46,191 bases of DNA from an uncultured Pelagibacteraceae bacterium (GTDB taxonomy: Bacteria > Pseudomonadota > Alphaproteobacteria > Pelagibacterales > Pelagibacteraceae). The notes under the pieces were generated by a model. It had not been told where the DNA came from. It saw only the letters and a program-made list of their open reading frames with translations, and ran no database searches. The first letter of the stretch is position 1; each line of letters begins with the position of its first letter. Positions 1-7,519 of this stretch are shown here, one piece after another. The DNA is taken from NCBI GenBank assembly GCA_902564785.1, contig CACFCI010000003.1, positions 1 through 46,191 on the forward strand, written 5' to 3'. The translations under genes were made by a program, and so were the position numbers.

Positions 1-438
1 ATTTTTAACAATACCTACCCAATTTTTTTCTTTTAAAATAAATTCTTTAGCTTCATCTAAATCTTTAAGTAAAAAGTGATTTTTTATTGAAATTAAAACA
101 TTTCTTGGATCTCTTACTATATGAATTGCCCCCAAAGAATTTGAGTCGTTGTAAAATTTATAATCTTTAATAGTACAATTTACGTGATGAGTTTTTAAAA
201 ATTTTATTTTTTTATCAAGATTAATGTAATCTTGTGCATTTAACCAATTTTTATATATTTCTTCTATATCTTGAAAGTCATTAACAAAATTTTTAAATTG
301 ATATCTACCTGGAAATTGTTTTATTTTATCTAAATTTGAAAAATCGTTTTTTCCATCATCAGTATATAAAAGTGAAGTTAAAAAGGATCTAACCCAAGTA
401 TTTCCACTTTTAGGATAAGATGCTAGCCATATAATCAT
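1..438 (-). CDS. Sulfotransferase family protein (3' end cut off by window edge)
   Basis: The frame is open from an ATG at 438 down to base 1 with no stop (146 codons), so the C-terminus lies outside the window. The N-terminus reads MIIWLASYPKSGNTW; YPKSGNTW (residues 8-15) is the 5'-phosphosulfate-binding loop of PAPS-dependent sulfotransferases. The segment IHIVRDPRNVLIS (about residues 105-117) is the 3'-phosphate-binding motif, with Arg109 and Ser117 spaced eight residues apart as in the family. It should transfer sulfate from PAPS to an unidentified acceptor such as a glycan or lipid. It lies 22 bp downstream of dnaJ on the same strand and could be co-transcribed with the heat-shock operon, although no functional link is obvious. 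Family assignment is confident; the substrate cannot be inferred. Confidence 0.85.
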   Translation of the reverse strand, partial: MIIWLASYPKSGNTWVRSFLTSLLYTDDGKNDFSNLDKIKQFPGRYQFKNFVNDFQDIEEIYKNWLNAQDYINLDKKIKFLKTHHVNCTIKDYKFYNDSNSLGAIHIVRDPRNVLISIKNHFLLKDLDEAKEFILKEKNWVGIVKN

Positions 439-460
439 TAGGTATTATTAAAATTTATTT

Positions 461-1588
461 TTAATTTTTCCAGAAATCCTTTGCTTTTTGAAAAAATTTT
501 TTAATACTTGGATTTGACTTATCGTTTTCAATCTCTCTAAATTGTTCCAGTAATTCCTTTTGCTTTTTATTTAAATAAACAGGTACTTCCGTCTTAACTT
601 GAACATACAGGTCTCCAAAATCACCTCTTCTTATAAAAGGCATTCCTTTGCCTTTTAATCTAAATTGTTTACCATTTTGAGTTCCATCAGGAATTTTAAT
701 TTTTGCTTTTCCACCGTCAATAGTTGGAATTTCAATAGTTGTTCCCAATGCAGCATCTGCAAGTGAAAGTGGGAACTCAAAAAATAAATTCTCATCTGAT
801 CTTTTAAAAAGGTTGTGAGAGTTAACATTAATAAATAAATACAGATCTCCTGTTGCTCCACCTCTTGTTCCAGCTTCACCTTTTCCTGCAAGCCTAATTC
901 TAGTTCCATCATCAACACCTTTTGGAATGGTTACAGATATTTTCTTTGTTGTTTGTTTTTTACCATGGCCATTACAATCATTACATGGATTGGTAATTTC
1001 TTCACCGTTTCCATTACATTGAGGACATGTTTGTTGAACAGTAAAGAAGCCTTGGTTAGACCTTACTCTGCCATTACCACCACAATAGGAGCACCTATCT
1101 GGAGAATAACCTGGTTTAGATCCATTTCCTTTGCAAGTACTACACTGTTCAGTTGTTGAAAACTTAATATCTTGTTTCTTTCCATGGTAAGCTTCTTCCA
1201 ATGAAATAGATAAATCATATCTTAAGTCAGAACCTCTATTATTTGACTTTCTACTTCTTGATCTTCCACCTCCACCAAAATCTCCAAAAAAATCCTCGAA
1301 AATATCTGAAAAATCTGCTCCACTAAAACCACCAAAACCTCCACCTGGCCTTCCACCACCATTTTCAAACGCAGCATGACCAAAGTTATCATAGTTTTGT
1401 TTTTTCTCTTTGTCTGAAAGTATTCCGTAGGCCTCACTGGCTTCTTTAAATTTCTCTTCAGCTTTGGTATCTCCAGGATTTTTATCAGGATGATATTTAA
1501 CAGCTAATTTTCTGTAGGCAGATTTTAATTCTTCTGGGTTTGCGTTTTTATTAACGCCTAGGACATCGTAATAGTCTCTTTTAGCCAT
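461..1588 (-). CDS. dnaJ: Chaperone protein DnaJ (Hsp40)
   Basis: Co-chaperone that delivers unfolded proteins to DnaK and stimulates its ATPase. Counting from MAKRDYY (375 aa), the J domain covers about residues 1-70 with the HPD signature at 33-35. A Gly/Phe-rich linker follows (about 77-108). A zinc-finger region from about residue 149 holds four CxxCxGxG repeats ([32 protein letters not shown]), and the C-terminal substrate-binding beta domain completes a full-length type I DnaJ. An in-frame alternative start codon exists one codon upstream; MAKRDYY is the family's usual N-terminus. It follows dnaK by about 29 bp in the order grpE-dnaK-dnaJ. Confidence 0.98.
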   Translation of the reverse strand: MAKRDYYDVLGVNKNANPEELKSAYRKLAVKYHPDKNPGDTKAEEKFKEASEAYGILSDKEKKQNYDNFGHAAFENGGGRPGGGFGGFSGADFSDIFEDFFGDFGGGGRSRSRKSNNRGSDLRYDLSISLEEAYHGKKQDIKFSTTEQCSTCKGNGSKPGYSPDRCSYCGGNGRVRSNQGFFTVQQTCPQCNGNGEEITNPCNDCNGHGKKQTTKKISVTIPKGVDDGTRIRLAGKGEAGTRGGATGDLYLFINVNSHNLFKRSDENLFFEFPLSLADAALGTTIEIPTIDGGKAKIKIPDGTQNGKQFRLKGKGMPFIRRGDFGDLYVQVKTEVPVYLNKKQKELLEQFREIENDKSNPSIKKFFQKAKDFWKN

Positions 1589-1617
1589 CAAATAACCCCA
1601 GACAATTAAATGTCAGT

Positions 1618-3543
1618 TTAAGCGCTTTTTTCTTTATTCTCGTCTTTTACTTCTTCGAAATCAGCATCAACAACATTCTCGTCTTTTTTACCCGCATCAT
1701 CTCCACCATCATCTTTTCCAGACTCAGGTTTTGTACTTTGTTGTGATTTATAGATTGCCTCTCCAAGTTTCATTGAAGCTTGAACTAAAGCTTCTGTTTT
1801 TTTCTTGATATCTTCAATATCTTCACTTTTTAAAGCTTCTTTAACAGCAGTTGACGCATCCTCAATTGCTTTTTTCTCTGCATCAGAAATTTTTGATCCA
1901 TGTTCTTTTAGATTTTTTTCAGTAGAATGAATTAAAGTATCCGCTTGGTTTCTAACATCAACTGACTCTCTCTTTTTTTTATCAGCTTCTTTATTAGCTT
2001 CAGCGTCTTTAACCATTTTTTCTATCTCTTCATCACTTAGTCCACCAGAGGCTTGAATTTGAATTTTTTGTTCTTTGCCAGTCCCTTTGTCTTTTGCAGA
2101 AACATTTACAATACCATTTGCATCAATATCAAAAGTAACCTCAATTTGAGGCACACCTCTTGGAGCTGGTGCAATACCCACTAATTCAAAATTACCTAAG
2201 GCTTTATTATCAGCTGCCATTTCTCTTTCGCCTTGAAGCACTCTAATAGATACAGCGGGTTGATTATCTTCAGCAGTTGAAAATACTTGGCTTTTTTTTG
2301 TTGGTATTGTTGTATTTTTATCAATTAGCTTAGTTGAAACTCCTCCTAGTGTTTCAATACCAAGTGATAGTGGAGTTACATCTAATAGAAGTACATCTTT
2401 AACATCACCTTGTAATACACCAGCCTGAATTGCCGCTCCCATAGCTACTACTTCATCAGGGTTAACACTCTTGTTTGGATCTTTTCCAAAAAAGTTTTTA
2501 ACCTCTTCTAATACTTTTGGCATTCTAGTCATACCACCTACCATAACCACTTCATCAATCTCACTTGCTGTAATTCCAGCATCTTTCAAGGCAGTTTTAC
2601 ATGGAGGCATTGTTTTAGCAATTAAGTCTTCGACTAAAGCCTCAAGTTTTGCTCTAGTCATTTTTAAATTAATATGTTTTGGACCTGTTTTGTCCGCTGT
2701 AATAAAAGGTAGATTTATGTCTGTTTGTTCAGCGGATGATAATTCAATTTTAGCTTTTTCTGCTGCTTCTTTTAATCTCTGTAGGGCAAGTTTATCTGAC
2801 TTTAGATCAATTCCATTATCTTTCTTAAATTCAGAAACTAAGTAATCAACAACTGCATTATCAAAATCTTCCCCACCTAAAAAAGTATCACCGTTAGTTG
2901 ATTTAACTTCGAATACACCATCACCTAATTCTAATATAGAAACATCAAATGTTCCTCCACCTAAGTCATATACAGCAATTTTTTTATTTTGTTTTTTATC
3001 TAAACCATAAGCTAATGATGCAGCAGTCGGCTCATTAATAATTCTTAATACTTCTAGTCCTGCAATTTTTCCCGCATCTTTTGTTGCTTGTCTCTGCGCA
3101 TCATTAAAGTATGCAGGTACTGTAATAACGGCTTTAGTCACTGCTTGACCTAGATATTTTTCAGCAGTTTCTTTCATTTTTTGTAAAATAAAAGCAGAAA
3201 TCTGTGATGGTGAATATTTTTCACCTTTTGCTTCAATCCAAGCATCACCTTTTTCAGAATTGACTATTTTAAAAGGCGCAGCTTCTACGTCTTTTTTTAC
3301 AGTCGGATCATCAAAATTTCTTCCAATTAATCTTTTAACTGCAAAGATGGTGTTCTCTGGATTTGTAACAGCCTGTCTTTTTGCTGGTTGTCCAATTAAT
3401 TTTTCATTTTCATCAGTAAATGCAACTACTGACGGAGTAGTTCTTGCTCCCTCAGCATTTTCTAAAACCTTCGCTTGTGTTCCTTCCATAATGGCAACAC
3501 ATGAATTTGTTGTTCCTAGGTCTATTCCAATTATTTTACTCAT
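1618..3543 (-). CDS. dnaK: Chaperone protein DnaK (Hsp70)
   Basis: ATP-dependent cytosolic chaperone, 641 aa, normal family length. The actin-like ATPase domain begins with [13 protein letters not shown] (phosphate 1 loop) and contains [15 protein letters not shown] (phosphate 2) and [13 protein letters not shown] (adenosine motif). The substrate-binding beta domain (about 390-500) and the helical lid follow, then a Gly/Asp-rich tail containing [10 protein letters not shown], typical of proteobacterial DnaK. GGAGAG lies about 12-17 nt before the ATG, and a candidate heat-shock promoter occupies the gap behind grpE. It works with GrpE (upstream) and DnaJ (downstream). Confidence 0.99.
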   Translation of the reverse strand: MSKIIGIDLGTTNSCVAIMEGTQAKVLENAEGARTTPSVVAFTDENEKLIGQPAKRQAVTNPENTIFAVKRLIGRNFDDPTVKKDVEAAPFKIVNSEKGDAWIEAKGEKYSPSQISAFILQKMKETAEKYLGQAVTKAVITVPAYFNDAQRQATKDAGKIAGLEVLRIINEPTAASLAYGLDKKQNKKIAVYDLGGGTFDVSILELGDGVFEVKSTNGDTFLGGEDFDNAVVDYLVSEFKKDNGIDLKSDKLALQRLKEAAEKAKIELSSAEQTDINLPFITADKTGPKHINLKMTRAKLEALVEDLIAKTMPPCKTALKDAGITASEIDEVVMVGGMTRMPKVLEEVKNFFGKDPNKSVNPDEVVAMGAAIQAGVLQGDVKDVLLLDVTPLSLGIETLGGVSTKLIDKNTTIPTKKSQVFSTAEDNQPAVSIRVLQGEREMAADNKALGNFELVGIAPAPRGVPQIEVTFDIDANGIVNVSAKDKGTGKEQKIQIQASGGLSDEEIEKMVKDAEANKEADKKKRESVDVRNQADTLIHSTEKNLKEHGSKISDAEKKAIEDASTAVKEALKSEDIEDIKKKTEALVQASMKLGEAIYKSQQSTKPESGKDDGGDDAGKKDENVVDADFEEVKDENKEKSA

Positions 3544-3566
3544 AATATTAATGTCTCTCCTTCGTC

Positions 3567-3594
3567 ATATAGGGTTTAAATTTGAAACTACAAG
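3567..3594 (-). promoter_or_regulatory. Candidate RpoH (sigma-32) heat-shock promoter for dnaK
   Basis: In the grpE-dnaK gap the minus strand reads CTTG (3594-3591), a 17-bp spacer, then CCTATAT (3573-3567). This fits the alphaproteobacterial RpoH pattern as I recall it (CTTG, 17-18 bp, CYTATNT). The start codon is at 3543, so the leader would be only about 15-20 nt with the Shine-Dalgarno close to the transcript's 5' end. It would let dnaK-dnaJ be induced separately from grpE. Confidence 0.6.
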
Positions 3595-3606
3595 TTGATC
3601 TCATAA

Positions 3607-4260
3607 TTATTTATTTTCTATATTTTCCTGATTTTCTTCAGTTTTTTCTTCTTTTTTTGCAACTTTTTTTGACACTCCTACCAATGAAGGCCTGAGCAAC
3701 CTATCTTTTATAGTAAAGCCTTTTTGAATTTCCTGAATTATTGTACCAGGTACTTTTGTATCATCTTCTATTTCCATCATTGCTTGATGAAAGTTTGGAT
3801 CTAGCTTTTTGTTAATACTATCTATTGGTTTAATGTTATTTTTTTCAAATATTGAGATTAGATCTTTTTTAATAATGTTTAAATGTTCTAAAGTTTTTTT
3901 TAATGCTTCAGTTTCTTTTAACTTATCGTCACTTTCAAGAACATGCTTTGATCGATCCAAGTTATCAATCAAACTTAGTGCTTCCTTAGCAAAAATATAG
4001 CCACCATATTCAAAAGCATCCTCTTTTTCTTTTTCAAATCTTCTTCTTTGATTTTCCATTTCAGCAAAAGTTCTTGCAACTTTATCTTCAAGTTCAGCAA
4101 TTTTTTCTTCTGGAGTTTGTTCTTTAATTTCTTCTTGAGGTTCTTTGGATGTTTCTTGTTTAGTTTCTTCAGCAAGTTGTTCTTCAGGTTTCTCAGTCTC
4201 TTTAATCGTATCCTGATTTTGATCTGTAGAAGTACTATTTTGGTTTTCCTCTTTTTCCAT
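3607..4260 (-). CDS. grpE: Nucleotide exchange factor GrpE
   Basis: GrpE releases ADP from DnaK. From the ATG at 4260 it is 217 aa (MEKEENQNS...). The first ~60 residues are highly acidic and Glu/Gln-rich and probably disordered. A long coiled coil follows (EEKIAELEDKVARTFAEMEN...), then the beta-wing domain with the conserved PNFHQAMMEIED stretch and PSLVGVSKK near the end. An in-frame TTG at 4308 would add 16 residues unlike GrpE and overlap the start of the divergent rdgB, so the ATG is preferred. First gene of grpE-dnaK-dnaJ. No hrcA-like repressor gene is seen beside it. Confidence 0.97.
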   Translation of the reverse strand: MEKEENQNSTSTDQNQDTIKETEKPEEQLAEETKQETSKEPQEEIKEQTPEEKIAELEDKVARTFAEMENQRRRFEKEKEDAFEYGGYIFAKEALSLIDNLDRSKHVLESDDKLKETEALKKTLEHLNIIKKDLISIFEKNNIKPIDSINKKLDPNFHQAMMEIEDDTKVPGTIIQEIQKGFTIKDRLLRPSLVGVSKKVAKKEEKTEENQENIENK

Positions 4261-4296
4261 GGCATTATATATGGTAAGGATTTTGGTAATTTCTAG

Positions 4297-4899
4297 ATGT
4301 CTAAACAAAAAATTAAAAGATTACTCATTGGTACCAACAACAAGGGTAAATTGCGTGAAATCAAGAATTTGTTGCCAAAAAACATCAAAATTTACTCTAC
4401 TTCAGCGTTCAATCTTAAAAGTCCAGTTGAAAACGGCAAGACATTTAAAGAAAATTCATTACTAAAATCTAAATATTTTTCAAAAAAAACAGGATTCATT
4501 TGTTTGGCTGATGATTCGGGTTTAGAGATAGATTTTTTAGGTATGAAGCCCGGAATTTATTCTGCAAGATGGGGAGGAAAACATGGAGACTTTAACAAAG
4601 CTATAAGAAGAGTTTATAGGGAGCTAGATAAAAAAGATAAAAATTGGAAAACTAAAAAAATTAAAGCAAGATTCGTTTGTGCTCTTTCTATTTCGTATTT
4701 AAATAAAAAAATTGCTTGTGTCATAGGAAAGGTTGAAGGTCGTATTTCAGATAAACCAAAAGGGAAAAATGGATTTGGATACGATCCAATTTTTATTCCT
4801 TTAAAAAAAAGAAAAACCTTTGGAGAAATTAAGCCATCTCAAAAATATAAAATAGATCATAGGCAACAAGCTTTTAAAAAAATTAGAAGATTTCTATAA
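4297..4899 (+). CDS. rdgB: XTP/dITP diphosphatase (RdgB/HAM1 family)
   Basis: House-cleaning enzyme that hydrolyses non-canonical purine triphosphates (XTP, dITP) to monophosphates and keeps them out of DNA. At 200 aa it is normal length. The N-terminal TNNKGKLREI is the phosphate-binding loop, LADDSGLEID carries the catalytic/metal-binding acidic residues, and GKNGFGYDPIFIP is the conserved base-recognition motif. It is divergent from grpE across a 36-bp gap and converges with the next gene, their 3' ends overlapping by 17 bp. rdgB next to heat-shock genes is common in alphaproteobacteria. Confidence 0.96.
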   Translation: MSKQKIKRLLIGTNNKGKLREIKNLLPKNIKIYSTSAFNLKSPVENGKTFKENSLLKSKYFSKKTGFICLADDSGLEIDFLGMKPGIYSARWGGKHGDFNKAIRRVYRELDKKDKNWKTKKIKARFVCALSISYLNKKIACVIGKVEGRISDKPKGKNGFGYDPIFIPLKKRKTFGEIKPSQKYKIDHRQQAFKKIRRFL

Positions 4900-6037
4900 G
4901 TTTTTGATCCTCAATTTTATAAAAATTTAGCCTGTGATTAATTTTATTATTTTTAATGTCAAAAATTCCTATTTTTCCTTTGAATGAATTTTTCCTTTTA
5001 AAAATTTTATTTAATTTTTCTGTGTTTGAGTTTAAAGATAAATAATAAACTAAGCCAACGAGATCATAACTCAATAATGATAAATGGGTAGGATCCTCAT
5101 TAAATGCGTTAAAGTATTTTATTTTGTAGTTATCAAAATTTTCTTTATTAATTGATGGATAATATAGTGGTTGAATGTCAGTTTCATTTAATAAACTTTC
5201 ATCAAACCACTGGTTTAAAGTAATAAAATATTTGTTTTTGGGAAGTACGTCAGTATATAAAAGTGATGTAGAAACACTTTTTAGACTTTCGTCAAAATCA
5301 GCGATCACTACTGCGTCAAAATTTAAACCACCCAGTGTGTATCTTTTTTCTAGCCTTTTTATTTTTTTTTCTTTGTTCACTTCATTTGAATTTTTTATTC
5401 TCTTTATTTCATCTTCTAAATTTTGCTTTCTAATTCTGTAGTTTGTAATTTCTTCTATTTGTTTTGTTAATTTTGTGGGCTCTGTGTTATATTCGTAATC
5501 TCTAAAAATTTTTATTTTTGAATTTTCCATTCCTATTTTAACTTCAAATTCATAATCTTGAATTGGTGTTAGAAAAATAGTTCTTTTTATTTGATTGGTT
5601 TCTAAAAATTTTTTTATTGTATTAAACTGTGATGTAGAATTAATTCCAGCAGAAATTACATTTTTTGGAAGATCTAAAGTTTTATTTGTTAATGATAAAA
5701 ATGTTAAATTTTTCATTTCATCTAAATAAGTTAAACTTTCATAGAATACAGGGCCAATAACAATTTTTATTCCCATTTCACTTAATTCAAATGCAGATTT
5801 TAAAGTTTGGTTGGCTTTAGTTGCGGTATCTTTAGGAAATATTTCAATTAAATTACTATCAATATCTTTAACAGCTAATCCAACTGCTTTAATTATTGAG
5901 TCTCCAATTTTTTTATTATCTCCAGTCATAGGTACTAATAATCCTATTTTGATTTTTTCTTGAGCATCAACAGCATGAAAAAAAAGAGAGAAGAAACTTA
6001 AAAAAATAAAATAAATAATTTTAATTAATTTAGTCAT
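4883..6037 (-). CDS. Periplasmic-binding-fold protein, LpoA/penicillin-binding-protein-activator-like
   Basis: A 384-aa exported protein. MTKLIKIIYFIFLSFFSLFFH with AVDA after it looks like a signal peptide cut near VDA|QEK. The mature part begins KIKIGLLVPMTGDNKKIG, typical of type I periplasmic-binding (Leu/Ile/Val-binding) folds, with VIGPVFYESL and NAVVIADFDESL-type strands consistent with two lobes. A charged stretch around residues 200-230 looks helical. It lies head-to-head with rsmI and near a BON lipoprotein, matching the E. coli arrangement of yraL (rsmI), yraM (lpoA) and yraP. The role in activating peptidoglycan synthases is inferred from that context. Unlike LpoA there is no lipobox cysteine, so it is probably soluble. 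An amino-acid-binding protein is the alternative. Confidence 0.65.
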   Translation of the reverse strand: MTKLIKIIYFIFLSFFSLFFHAVDAQEKIKIGLLVPMTGDNKKIGDSIIKAVGLAVKDIDSNLIEIFPKDTATKANQTLKSAFELSEMGIKIVIGPVFYESLTYLDEMKNLTFLSLTNKTLDLPKNVISAGINSTSQFNTIKKFLETNQIKRTIFLTPIQDYEFEVKIGMENSKIKIFRDYEYNTEPTKLTKQIEEITNYRIRKQNLEDEIKRIKNSNEVNKEKKIKRLEKRYTLGGLNFDAVVIADFDESLKSVSTSLLYTDVLPKNKYFITLNQWFDESLLNETDIQPLYYPSINKENFDNYKIKYFNAFNEDPTHLSLLSYDLVGLVYYLSLNSNTEKLNKIFKRKNSFKGKIGIFDIKNNKINHRLNFYKIEDQKLIEIF

Positions 6038-6048
6038 TTTGATGCTAA

Positions 6049-6054
6049 TATAAT
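6049..6054 (+). promoter_or_regulatory. Possible -10 element for rsmI
   Basis: TATAAT lies 18 bp before the rsmI start codon, inside the 35-bp gap between two divergent genes. Initiation about 7 nt downstream would give a leader of about 12 nt. No good -35 hexamer is visible and such strings are common in AT-rich DNA, so support is weak. Confidence 0.3.
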
Positions 6055-6072
6055 ACTTTTTTAAGCTAAATT

Positions 6073-6936
6073 ATGATCATAAAACCACAATTTAAATTAA
6101 AAGAATACGAAAATGGTCTATATTTGGTGTCAACTCCTTTAGGAAATCTAAAAGATATAACATTAAGAGCAATTGAAGTTTTAGATAAATCTGATTACAT
6201 TTTGTGCGAAGACACTCGGGTTTCAAAAAAGCTTTTAGATAAATATCATATAAAATCAAAGCTAATTTCAAATCATAAATTTAATGAGAAAAAAAATTTA
6301 GTAAAAATTATTGAATATCTTAAGTCTGGAAAAATAATTTCTTTAATATCAGATGCAGGCACTCCAAGTATTTCTGATCCAGGTTCAATATTGGTAAACG
6401 AATGTATTGATAACGAGATAAAAATTTTTCCTATTCCCGGACCTTCAGCAATTTCTACAGCTGTTTCAATTAGTGGTTTTTCAGATAAATTTTTATTTTA
6501 TGGTTTTTTTCCAGAAAAAAAACGGCTACTGTCAAATGAATTAGAAAAACTTTCAGAATTTGAAAATACTTTAGTTTTTTTCGTTTCACCAAAAAAAATC
6601 AATAAAATTATTCCAGAAATTAAAAAAAATTTTATTGGAAGAAAGATTGTATTTTGTAGAGAAATTACAAAAATTTATGAGGAATTTATTAGAAAAAATG
6701 TAAGTGAATTAGAGTTATTTGAAAAAGAACCAAAAGGTGAGCTCACAGTTGTCATCTCTGAAAAAAAAATAGATAAAAAAGTCTCTCAAAAATTGAGTGA
6801 ATCAGATAAGAATATAATTAACAAAATGATCAATAAATTATCTATTAGAGACATAACAGAAATTTTAAGTCAAAGTGCTTCAATGTCTAAGAAAGAAATA
6901 TATAATTATTGTCTAAAACTAAAAAATGAGAAATAA
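6073..6936 (+). CDS. rsmI: 16S rRNA (cytidine1402-2'-O)-methyltransferase RsmI
   Basis: SAM-dependent methyltransferase that modifies C1402 of 16S rRNA in the ribosomal P site. 287 aa, normal length, with a tetrapyrrole-methylase (YraL) fold. Diagnostic motifs are YLVSTPLGNLKDITLRA near the N-terminus, CEDTRVSKKLL, ISDAGTPSISDPG and PIPGPSAISTAV. The C-terminal third is Lys/Glu-rich and ends in a helical region. It overlaps the following BON lipoprotein gene by 11 bp, so the two are translationally linked. The yraN gene often found just after rsmI is absent here. Confidence 0.96.
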   Translation: MIIKPQFKLKEYENGLYLVSTPLGNLKDITLRAIEVLDKSDYILCEDTRVSKKLLDKYHIKSKLISNHKFNEKKNLVKIIEYLKSGKIISLISDAGTPSISDPGSILVNECIDNEIKIFPIPGPSAISTAVSISGFSDKFLFYGFFPEKKRLLSNELEKLSEFENTLVFFVSPKKINKIIPEIKKNFIGRKIVFCREITKIYEEFIRKNVSELELFEKEPKGELTVVISEKKIDKKVSQKLSESDKNIINKMINKLSIRDITEILSQSASMSKKEIYNYCLKLKNEK

Positions 6937-7519
6937 ATTATTAATTTTTGTTTTAATGGCCCTTATTTTAACTGGCTGTGCAGGTGTTGGTTCTAAAGGT
7001 CTATTTGGAACTGGTGTTTCAGTTGCCTTAGATCCAAGAACAGTTGGTACTCAAATAGATGATTCGATAATGCAAAAAACTATTAGTGCAAAAATTTTAG
7101 CTAAAGATAAAAAATATCTTATTTCTGTTAAAACTAAAGTTTTAGACGGTAGAATTTTCATAACTGGAAAGGTTGATAGTCCTGAAGAAAAATTACTAAT
7201 TACAAAATTGGCGTGGGAATCAAAAGGTGTGAGATCAGTTAGAAACGATATTAAAATTAAAGAAGAATTTAACTTTAAACAATCTGCAAAAGATGTATTA
7301 ATTACATCTCAGCTAAGAACAGCATTAATTTTAAATAAAAATATTAAAGCAACTAATTATCAAATAGATACCTACAAAAAGAAAATTTATGTTTATGGTA
7401 TTGCAATAACTCTGGAAGAAAAAGACTTAGTAATTAGTGAAGCCAAGGAAATACTTGATGTAGAAGATGTAATAGCAAGTATAATTCTCGTAGAAGATTT
7501 GAGAATTCAAAGAGAATAA
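6926..7519 (+). CDS. BON-domain outer-membrane lipoprotein (DolP/YraP-like)
   Basis: A 197-aa lipoprotein. The N-terminus MRNKLLIFVLMALILTGCAGV has a type II signal with the lipobox LTGC, so Cys18 would be acylated. Two BON domains follow: about residues 50-115 (KTKVLDGRIFITGKVDSPEEK...GVRSVRNDI) and about 120-195 (NYQIDTYKKKIYVYGIAITLEEK...DVEDVIASIILVED). Size, architecture and position beside rsmI match E. coli DolP (YraP), which supports outer-membrane integrity. Translationally coupled to rsmI by an 11-bp overlap. Its stop codon abuts the stop of the convergent malic enzyme gene with no gap. Confidence 0.85.
   Translation: MRNKLLIFVLMALILTGCAGVGSKGLFGTGVSVALDPRTVGTQIDDSIMQKTISAKILAKDKKYLISVKTKVLDGRIFITGKVDSPEEKLLITKLAWESKGVRSVRNDIKIKEEFNFKQSAKDVLITSQLRTALILNKNIKATNYQIDTYKKKIYVYGIAITLEEKDLVISEAKEILDVEDVIASIILVEDLRIQRE

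Noticed and set aside
3260..3598. A plus-strand frame antisense to dnaK
   Set aside because: It mirrors a highly conserved gene; the long frame results from codon bias on the opposite strand.
4259..4465. Alternative plus-strand frame overlapping the start of rdgB
   Set aside because: It is the shifted frame of rdgB; only the frame beginning at 4297 has family motifs.
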